Positions 58,425 through 64,000 of a stretch of 64,000 nucleotides of DNA are shown one piece after another. The notes beneath the pieces are model-generated. The model saw only the letters and a list, made by a program, of their open reading frames with translations. It was not told the origin of the DNA and made no database searches. How positions within the stretch are numbered: position 1 is the first letter of the stretch; every line of letters begins with the position of its first letter. Position numbers and translations under genes: made by a program. The DNA lies in NCBI GenBank assembly GCA_016716005.1, contig JADJXE010000001.1, positions 186,001 through 250,000 of the forward strand, read 5' to 3'. The DNA comes from Acidimicrobiales bacterium (lineage in GTDB: Bacteria > Actinomycetota > Acidimicrobiia > Acidimicrobiales > JADJXE01).

Positions 58425-59177
58425 TCAGTGGCGGCCGGCGGGCACCCGGGGCTCACCCGATCGCACGACCGGCCGGTCGTGGCGCACCGTCGCCCACCCG
58501 AACCGGCGGAACAGGCCGATGGCCCACCAGCCGGGGTCGATCTCGCCGCGACGGAACGACAGCCGAGCCGAGGTGGCGGCCGCGTGGTGGTTGTTGTGGA
58601 GCCCCTCGCCCACCGTGAGGAGGGCGAGCCACTGGAGGTTCGTGGCCGAGTTCTCGTGGGGGCGCCGGCCGAAGGTGTGCCCCAGCGAGTTCACCGCGGC
58701 GTTGAGCGACAGGTAGGCCACCGTGTGGACGGCTGCGGCCACCAGGCCCCACACCGGCCCGAGGGCCACGACGAGGATGCCGATGCCGATCCCGAGGCCG
58801 AGCCACGCCCGGTCGAACAGGGCGCGATCCCATCGGTCGGCCGGCAGGTCACGGGCGTAGCGCTCGACCAGGCCGGGCGAGCGGGCCGCCCGCCGGTAGA
58901 GGGCGACGTTGGTGAGCTGCACCCGCACCCACCCGAGCAGCACCGGGGAGTGCGGGTCGCCCTCCACGTCGGTGAAGGCGTGGTGGGCCCGGTGCACGGC
59001 CACCCACTCGCGCGGGCGGATGCCGGTGGTGATCCACGTGATGACCCGGAACCCGAAGGCCAGCGGGCGAGCCAGCGTGACGGCCCGGTGGGACAGGGCA
59101 CGGTGGAGGTAGACGGTCGTGGCCACCATGGCCACCTGGGAGACGAGGAGGCCGACGAGGACCGCGATGAGGAGCAC
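58425..59177 (-). CDS. Membrane fatty-acid desaturase (delta-9 type)
   Basis: 250 residues. Di-iron acyl desaturase: histidine boxes HRALSH (25-30), HRAHH (62-66) and HNNHH (193-197), plus a NSLGH His. Four hydrophobic segments. Shorter than typical delta-9 desaturases (about 300) but all boxes are present. It introduces double bonds in acyl chains and so sets membrane fluidity. GTG 59177 has TACGGT 6 bases upstream. Divergent TetR and a 22-bp palindrome point to repression by that regulator. Confidence 0.92.
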   Translation of the reverse strand: MLLIAVLVGLLVSQVAMVATTVYLHRALSHRAVTLARPLAFGFRVITWITTGIRPREWVAVHRAHHAFTDVEGDPHSPVLLGWVRVQLTNVALYRRAARSPGLVERYARDLPADRWDRALFDRAWLGLGIGIGILVVALGPVWGLVAAAVHTVAYLSLNAAVNSLGHTFGRRPHENSATNLQWLALLTVGEGLHNNHHAAATSARLSFRRGEIDPGWWAIGLFRRFGWATVRHDRPVVRSGEPRVPAGRH

Positions 59178-59183
59178 CCGACC

Positions 59184-59189
59184 ACCGTA
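59184..59189 (-). promoter_or_regulatory. Leaderless -10 element for the desaturase gene
   Basis: Minus-strand TACGGT (59189-59184), 6 bases before GTG 59177; abuts the palindrome at 59190. Confidence 0.55.
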
Positions 59190-59211
59190 CCCTACCGACC
59201 GGTCGGTAGGG
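59190..59211. promoter_or_regulatory. 22-bp perfect palindrome, putative TetR operator
   Basis: CCCTACCGACC/GGTCGGTAGGG, perfectly self-complementary over 22 bases. It lies between the -10 and the expected -35 of the desaturase and 57 bases upstream of the divergent TetR gene. TACCGACCGGTCGGTA-like palindromes are typical TetR-family sites. Confidence 0.8.
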
Positions 59212-59267
59212 AGACATCGAGCCCTTCCGGGGCCGGATGAGGCCCCCCCGCTACCCTGGGTGAACAC

Positions 59268-59900
59268 ATGGCCACCCCTGCCCCCGCGATCTCGACGCGC
59301 GAAGCGATCCTCGAGGCCGCCCTCCACTCGTTCGCCGAGCACGGCTACGACGGCACGTCGCTGAACGACATCGCCGAGGTGGTGGGGATCCGCAAGCCGA
59401 GCCTGCTGCACCACTTCGCATCGAAGGAGGCCCTCTACCGCGAGGTCGTGGAGCGGTCCCTGACCGACTGGTACCTCGAGGTGGAGGCGCTGGCCGAGGT
59501 CGACCGGGGTGGCTGGCCGCAGATCGACGCCCTGCTCACGGCCGGGTTCCGGTTCTTCCGCCAGCACCCCGACTTCGTGCGCCTCATCCGGCGCGAGGCG
59601 CTCGACGGCGGCGATCGCCTCGGCCAGGACCTCGGCGGCGCGCTGCGGCCGCTGTTCGTCCGGGCGGTCGGCTACCTGCAGCGCGAGATGGACAGCGGCC
59701 TGTTCCGCGCCCACGACCCGGAGCAGCTCCTGCTCACCGGCTACGGCGCCCTGCTCAGCTACTTCAGCGACCTGCCCTTCCTGGCCGGCCTCCTCCAGCA
59801 CGACCCGCTCGATCCCAGGGCGCTGGAGGCCCGGCTCGAGCACGTGCGGGCCTTCTTCCGGGCGGCCCTCGAGCCCGACGGCGGGTTCCGCGACATCTGA
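59268..59900 (+). CDS. TetR-family transcriptional regulator
   Basis: 210 residues. N-terminal HTH: STREAILEAALHSFAEHGYD, GTSLNDIAEVVGIRKPSLLHHFASKEALY. The C-terminal ligand domain includes FFRQHPDFVRLIRREALDGG and a hydrophobic LLTGYGALLSYFSDLPFLAG segment that may bind an acyl ligand. ATG 59268; TACCCT lies 10 bases upstream. Divergent from the desaturase with a 22-bp palindrome between; probably represses it and itself. The hydrolase gene follows 21 bases downstream. Confidence 0.93.
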   Translation: MATPAPAISTREAILEAALHSFAEHGYDGTSLNDIAEVVGIRKPSLLHHFASKEALYREVVERSLTDWYLEVEALAEVDRGGWPQIDALLTAGFRFFRQHPDFVRLIRREALDGGDRLGQDLGGALRPLFVRAVGYLQREMDSGLFRAHDPEQLLLTGYGALLSYFSDLPFLAGLLQHDPLDPRALEARLEHVRAFFRAALEPDGGFRDI

Positions 59901-59907
59901 CGCGCAG

Positions 59908-59913
59908 TAGGTT
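59908..59913 (+). promoter_or_regulatory. Leaderless -10 element for the alpha/beta hydrolase
   Basis: TAGGTT, 8 bases before ATG 59922. Confidence 0.5.
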
Positions 59914-59921
59914 CCCGGCCC

Positions 59922-60695
59922 ATGCCGAGCGTGCGGGTGGGGGACACCGAGGTCGCGTACGAGGTCATGGGGGACGGGGAGCCGATGGTCTTCCTGCACG
60001 GCACCACGCAGACGAAGGAGATGTGGCTGCTGCACGTGCCTGCCCTGGCAGGCCAGGTGCGGGCCGTCCTCGTCGACCTGCCGGGCTCGGGCTCGACGAC
60101 CGACGCCGGCGGCCCGCTGGAGCTCGACGACCTCGCCGAGCTGGTCGTCGCCGTGGCCGACGACGCCGGAGCCGACCGCTTCCACCTGGTCGGCTACTCC
60201 CTCGGCGCGGTCGTCGCCGCGACCACCGCGGCGGCCGCCCCCGAGCGCGTGCGCACGCTCAGCCTCATCGCCGGGTGGGCCACCACCGACCAGCGGATGC
60301 GCTTCACCTTCGGCCTCTGGCGGCACCTCATCGCCACCGACCCGGTGCTGTTCAACCGGTACGCGTACGCCGACGGCTTCACCGCCGAGTTCTTCGAGAT
60401 GGCCGGCGACATGGTCGAGTCGATGCTCACGGTGAGCACCCCCGAGCCCGGCTCCGACCGCCAGCTCGAGCTCGACCAGCGGGTCGACATCGCCGACCGC
60501 CTCGCTGCGATCTCGGCACCCACGCTCGTGGTCGGCGGGCTCGAGGACCGGTGGGTCGACGTCCGCCACAGCCGGCACCTGGCCTCGGCGATCCCGGAGG
60601 CGAGGCTCGTCGAGCTCGACGCCGGGCACCTCCTCTACGCCGAGCGGGCCCCGCAGCTCGTGGAGCTGCTCGCCCAGCACGCCCGCCAGGGCTGA
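59922..60695 (+). CDS. Alpha/beta hydrolase
   Basis: 257 residues. Oxyanion motif VFLHGTTQ, nucleophile Ser93 in GYSLG, catalytic Asp209 (GGLEDRWVD) and His236 (LDAGHLLY). Resembles 3-oxoadipate enol-lactonase-like and epoxide-hydrolase-like proteins, but the substrate is not readable. Could share the TetR transcript or use its own leaderless promoter. Convergent with the GH84 gene. Confidence 0.9.
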   Translation: MPSVRVGDTEVAYEVMGDGEPMVFLHGTTQTKEMWLLHVPALAGQVRAVLVDLPGSGSTTDAGGPLELDDLAELVVAVADDAGADRFHLVGYSLGAVVAATTAAAAPERVRTLSLIAGWATTDQRMRFTFGLWRHLIATDPVLFNRYAYADGFTAEFFEMAGDMVESMLTVSTPEPGSDRQLELDQRVDIADRLAAISAPTLVVGGLEDRWVDVRHSRHLASAIPEARLVELDAGHLLYAERAPQLVELLAQHARQG

Positions 60696-60728
60696 TCGGC
60701 CGGCCGGCGCGGTCGGGGCCGGGTCGCG

Positions 60729-62081
60729 TCAGGCCGCCCCGGCGGTCTCGGCGAGCTGGCGCAGGGCCAGGCGCACCAGGTGGTCGAGGGCGTTCAGGTC
60801 CTCCTGCAGGCTCTCGGCCCGGTACGCCCAGCCGCCGTGGCGACCCTGCCCGAGGACCGGGCGGAACGAGCACCGGGGGCCGAGCACGGAGACCGCCGAC
60901 CGCCGGAGCGAGGGCCATCTGGTGGCGATCGCCAGGGCGCCGAGGGCGCCGGCCCCGCCCGCCTCGCGCCCGGCAGGGCTCCAGGCGGCCTCGAGCACGT
61001 CGAGGGCCCGCCGGCCCAGGGCGGCCTCGGCGTGCACCTGGTCGAGCCAGGGTCCGGCCTCGTCCTCCAGCCCGGGCGCCTCGCACTCGGCGGCGGCGGT
61101 CAGCCACGAGCGGAGCCGGGCCACCCCGGCGTCGCGGGCCGCACCCGGGGCAGCCGCCGCCACCGCGGCGACCAGCCGGCGCGGCACCTCGCCGTCGCAG
61201 GCCTCGGCGAAGGTGCGCCAGCCGAGGGCGTCGGCCTCCTCGGCCCACGCCGCGACCGGGTCCTCGCCGCGCAGCCAGGCGGCCACCGAGGCCAGTGGCA
61301 GGGTCGACGCCCGCGGCTGCACCATCGGGTTGGCGAGGTAGCCGCCGCAGGCGTCGAGCAGGGCGGGCCCGCGGCCGCGCAGCGGGCCGAGGAAGAGCCG
61401 GTCGCCCATGACGGCGTCGTTGACGGGGTAGTTGTCCCAGAGCAGGGGTGGGCGACCGCCGAGCGACGCTGCCCGGCCCCGGGCCTCGGCCGCGGTGATG
61501 GTGTCGTTCACCACCGCCGTGCCGGTCCACCCGATGAGGACGTCGGTCGGGATCGTCGCGAGCGCGTCGAGGTACGGGGTCGACCGCACGCCGACGTACT
61601 CGGTGGGAACCAGCACCAGGCCGGCCCGTCCGGCCAGGCGGTCACGCAGCCAGATCGTGAGCTCGGCGTGCTCCTCGCCCAGGCCCGGGCGCTCCGGGAT
61701 GTCGTCGAGGGCCAGGCACACCAGGCCGACACCCACCGACAGGGCCTGGTCCACTTTGGCCAGCAGCGCGTCCCGATCCGCCCGGGACCGCGCGTCGACG
61801 GACAGGCCCGGCGAGATCCCGAATCCCACCACCAGGCCCGACTCGGCCACGAGCCGCCGGAACCCGTCGAGGGCCTCGCGACCGTACGGCTCCCGCCACT
61901 CCGCCCGGTGCCGAGGGTCGTCCTTGGGCGCGTAGACGTAGTGGGTCATGCCCCGGGCCGCGCACCGGCGCAGCACCTCCACACGCTCGTCCCAGGTCCA
62001 TGGCCGGCCGTAGAACCCCTCGACGAGGCCGGCGACGGGGCCGGCGACGGTGGCGGCCGGCGTCGCCGACGGGCTGGTCAC
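60729..62081 (-). CDS. GH84 family beta-N-acetylglucosaminidase-like protein
   Basis: 450 residues. GH84 barrel: EGFYGRPWTWDERVE at 21-35, HYVYAPKDDP, GISPGL, the catalytic Asp pair Asp126-Asp127 in CLALDDIPE, then GWTGTAVVND and LWDNYPVND. Family members remove beta-linked GlcNAc (bacterial NagJ-like or O-GlcNAcase). No signal peptide, so probably intracellular. C-terminal 150 residues are helical. GTG 62081 has TACCGT 8 bases upstream that overlaps the divergent promoter. Confidence 0.9.
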   Translation of the reverse strand: MTSPSATPAATVAGPVAGLVEGFYGRPWTWDERVEVLRRCAARGMTHYVYAPKDDPRHRAEWREPYGREALDGFRRLVAESGLVVGFGISPGLSVDARSRADRDALLAKVDQALSVGVGLVCLALDDIPERPGLGEEHAELTIWLRDRLAGRAGLVLVPTEYVGVRSTPYLDALATIPTDVLIGWTGTAVVNDTITAAEARGRAASLGGRPPLLWDNYPVNDAVMGDRLFLGPLRGRGPALLDACGGYLANPMVQPRASTLPLASVAAWLRGEDPVAAWAEEADALGWRTFAEACDGEVPRRLVAAVAAAAPGAARDAGVARLRSWLTAAAECEAPGLEDEAGPWLDQVHAEAALGRRALDVLEAAWSPAGREAGGAGALGALAIATRWPSLRRSAVSVLGPRCSFRPVLGQGRHGGWAYRAESLQEDLNALDHLVRLALRQLAETAGAA

Positions 62082-62088
62082 GGGTCGG

Positions 62089-62095
62089 TACGGTA
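62089..62095. promoter_or_regulatory. Overlapping divergent leaderless -10 elements
   Basis: The 7-base TACGGTA reads TACGGT on the plus strand (62089-62094, 8 bases before GTG 62103) and TACCGT on the minus strand (62095-62090, 8 bases before GTG 62081). The plus gene also has AGGAGG. Only one polymerase could occupy the site at a time. Confidence 0.6.
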
Positions 62096-62102
62096 GGAGG
62101 CC

Positions 62103-62762
62103 GTGCCCGATCCCACCACCGCCACGCTCTCCGAGGCCGACTCCAAGGCGCTGCTCGCCCGGCACGGTGTCCCCGTGCTCGACGAGCGGGTGGCCTCCAC
62201 CCCCGCGGCCGCGGCCGAGGCGGCGGCCGCGGTCGGCTTCCCGGTCGTCGCCAAGCTCTGCGGCGACGCCATCGCCCACAAGACCGAGCGCGGCCTGGTG
62301 CGGCTCAACCTCCCGGACGCGGGGGCGGTGCGGGCGGCCGCGGCCGAGCTGCTGGCTGCCGCCACACCCGACGACGGCGACGTCGCCGTGCTGGTCGCGC
62401 CCATGGTGAAGGGCAACCGCGAGCTGATCGCCGGCCTCCACCACGATCCGCAGTTCGGGATGACCGTCATGCTGGGCCTGGGCGGGATCCTCGCCGAGGC
62501 CATCGCCGACGTCGTCTTCCGGCTGGTGCCGATCCACCGCGAGGACGCGTACGACATGATCGACGAGCTGCGGACGCAGGCGCTCCTCGGCCAGTTCCGG
62601 GGCGAGCCGCCGGTGGAGCGCGACGCCCTGGCCGACGTGCTGCTCGGGCTGTCCCGGGTGGCGATCGACGAGCCGTCGGTGCGGGCCGTCGACCTCAACC
62701 CGCTCATCGTGGTCGACGGGCGACCGCTGCCGGTCGACGCCCTGGTGGAGGTGGCCCGATGA
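62103..62762 (+). CDS. ATP-grasp subunit of ADP-forming acyl-CoA synthetase (beta type)
   Basis: 219 residues. ATP-grasp_5 domain: SEADSKALLARHGVPVLDE, GFPVVAKLCGDAIAHKTERGLV, VLVAPMVKGNRELIAGLHHDPQFG, VMLGLGGILAEAIADVVFRL and AVDLNPLIV. In acetate-CoA ligase (ADP-forming) this subunit carries nucleotide binding. GTG 62103 with AGGAGG and a leaderless -10. Its stop overlaps the ATG of the CoA-binding subunit (ATGA). The acyl substrate is unknown. Confidence 0.92.
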   Translation: MPDPTTATLSEADSKALLARHGVPVLDERVASTPAAAAEAAAAVGFPVVAKLCGDAIAHKTERGLVRLNLPDAGAVRAAAAELLAAATPDDGDVAVLVAPMVKGNRELIAGLHHDPQFGMTVMLGLGGILAEAIADVVFRLVPIHREDAYDMIDELRTQALLGQFRGEPPVERDALADVLLGLSRVAIDEPSVRAVDLNPLIVVDGRPLPVDALVEVAR

Positions 62763-64000
62763 CCCGGCCGTCCGACGAGCAGTTCCGCGCCCTGTTCGAG
62801 CCCCGGGGCGTGGTGGTCGCGGGTGCCTCGACGCACCCGGGCAAGTTCGGCTTCGTCGCCCTCCACAACCTGCTGGCCTCCGGGTTCGGCGGCCGGGTGC
62901 TCGCCACCAACCGGGAGGGGGCCGAGGTGCTCGGCGTGCCGTCGGTGCCGTCGATCGAGGATCTCCCGGACGGTTGCGCCGACCTCGTGTTCGTCTGCAC
63001 GCCCGCGGCGGCCAACGTCGACCTGCTCCGGGCCTGCGCGGCCAAGGGGATCCGCGCCGCGTTCGTCACGTCGGCCGGCTACGGCGAGGCCGGTCCCGAG
63101 GGGCGGGTCGCCGAGGACGAGCTGGTGGCCGTGGCCGCCGAGCTGGGGATCCTGCTGGCCGGCCCCAACGGCCAGGGCGTGGTCTCGACGCCGGCGAACC
63201 TGTGCGCCCAGATCGTGGCGCCGTACCCGCCCGCCGGCCGGATCGGCGTGGCCAGCCAGTCGGGCAACTTCGTGTCCTCCTTCCTCAACTACGCGGTCAT
63301 GACGGGCATCGGCATCAGCCGCGCCGTGTCGGCCGGCAACGCCGCGGCCGTCACCGTGCCCGACTACCTCGACTTCTACGCCGACGACCCGGCGACGGCG
63401 GTGGGCCTGGCCTACGTGGAGGGCGTGGCCGACGGTCGCGGCTTCTTCGAGCGGATCCGGTCGGTCGCCGCCCGCAAGCCTCTCGTGCTCGTGAAGGGGG
63501 GCGCCACCAGCGGCGGCCAGCGGGCTGCCGCCTCCCACACCGGCTCGCTGGCGAGCGACGACCGCGTGTTCGACGGCGCCGTCCACCAGGCCGGTGCCAC
63601 CCGGGCCGCCACGGTGGAGGAGGCCTTCGAGGCCGCCGCCACCTTCGCCACCCAGCCCCTGCCGCGCGGCCCCCGCACGGTCGTGCTGACCACAGCCGGC
63701 GGGTGGGGTGTCGTCACGGCCGACGCCATCAGCAGGGGCAGCCTCACCCTGGCCGCCCTCCCCGACGACCTCCGCGCCGCGGTCGACCAGAAGCTCCCTC
63801 CCCGGTGGAGCCGCAACAACCCGGTCGACCTCGCCGGCGGGGAGACGCGCGACACCATCCCGGAGGTGCTCGAGCTGATCGCCTCGCACCCCGAGGTCGA
63901 CGCGGTGATCCAGCTCGGGCTCGGCATCCAGTCGAACCAGGCGCGCCTCATGCGGACCGGCCCCTTCTACCCGGATCACGGGCTCGACCGGATCGTGGCG
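62759..64000 (+). CDS. CoA-binding/CoA-ligase subunit of ADP-forming acyl-CoA synthetase (alpha type), 3' end off the window
   Basis: At least 413 residues visible, continuing past the right edge. CoA-binding domain (FEPRGVVVAGASTHPGKFG; ADLVFVCTPAAANVDLL), LAGPNGQGVVSTP, the succinyl-CoA-ligase-like IGVASQSGNFVSSFLNYAVM and VKGGATSGGQRAAASHTGS with the phospho-His (SHTGS), and LTTAGGWGVVTADAISRG. Together with the upstream ATP-grasp subunit it makes a split NDP-forming acyl-CoA synthetase that couples acyl-CoA hydrolysis to ATP synthesis or the reverse. Confidence 0.93.
   Translation, partial: MTRPSDEQFRALFEPRGVVVAGASTHPGKFGFVALHNLLASGFGGRVLATNREGAEVLGVPSVPSIEDLPDGCADLVFVCTPAAANVDLLRACAAKGIRAAFVTSAGYGEAGPEGRVAEDELVAVAAELGILLAGPNGQGVVSTPANLCAQIVAPYPPAGRIGVASQSGNFVSSFLNYAVMTGIGISRAVSAGNAAAVTVPDYLDFYADDPATAVGLAYVEGVADGRGFFERIRSVAARKPLVLVKGGATSGGQRAAASHTGSLASDDRVFDGAVHQAGATRAATVEEAFEAAATFATQPLPRGPRTVVLTTAGGWGVVTADAISRGSLTLAALPDDLRAAVDQKLPPRWSRNNPVDLAGGETRDTIPEVLELIASHPEVDAVIQLGLGIQSNQARLMRTGPFYPDHGLDRIVA

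Noticed and set aside
1..64000. tRNA, rRNA, CRISPR arrays and known riboswitches
   Set aside because: I saw no CCA-ended cloverleaf, conserved rRNA segments, regularly spaced direct repeats, or riboswitch core sequences.

Overview
The window looks like chromosomal DNA of a very GC-rich actinobacterium. GTG starts are abundant, 4-base GTGA/ATGA stop-start overlaps are frequent, an F420-precursor synthase (FO synthase) is present, and there are actinobacterial families such as DUF3151, AIM24, DUF222-HNH and PPK2. An Acidimicrobiia-type host is my best guess, but no 16S or other taxonomic marker lies in the window. I found no rRNA, tRNA, CRISPR array, phage or intact insertion sequence.

Layout. 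1-7628 (minus): a dipeptide/oligopeptide ABC transporter with two tandem paralogous binding lipoproteins, two permeases and two ATPases (the last cut by the left edge). 7779-12221 (plus): PPK2 polyphosphate kinase, a TPR protein, an AIM24 protein and an acyl-CoA ligase. 12234-16599 (minus): an NMT1/SsuA-like ABC importer and a gamma-glutamyltransferase, divergent from an FAD-linked oxidase. 17989-20033 (minus): a CFA-synthase-like methyltransferase coupled to a GDPD phosphodiesterase, divergent from an aldehyde dehydrogenase.

21.8-30.4 kb is an accessory, rearranged segment: a RES/Xre toxin-antitoxin pair, gene remnants, a DUF222-HNH gene broken in two places, a helicase-like N-terminal remnant, an MFS transporter, a secreted penicillin-acylase-type lipoprotein and a GH114-like lipoprotein. 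Two sequence blocks (an HNH gene tail and an acyl-CoA ligase tail) each occur twice here and record an old duplication.

30.3-48.6 kb is mostly metabolic and housekeeping: acyl-CoA ligase, SirB1-like protein, flavin reductase, acyl-CoA dehydrogenase, DUF2889, histidine phosphatase, VOC protein, hydrolase, DUF3151, MobA, RNase D, GH13 glucosidase, a small zinc-knuckle protein with TypA/BipA, a Cys-rich protein, and a coupled glcDEF glycolate-oxidase operon. 48.7-62.1 kb (mainly minus) holds a LOG-family protein, FO synthase coupled to an HxlR regulator with two tandem operator-like repeats, transaldolase-transketolase, FIST protein, NagA, and a fatty-acid desaturase divergent from a TetR regulator across a 22-bp palindrome. 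The right end has a GH84 glucosaminidase divergent from a two-gene ADP-forming acyl-CoA synthetase (cut by the right edge).

A recurring regulatory theme: at least 16 genes have a TANNNT hexamer 6-8 bases before the start codon, the arrangement expected for leaderless transcripts. Many assigned starts rest on this pattern.
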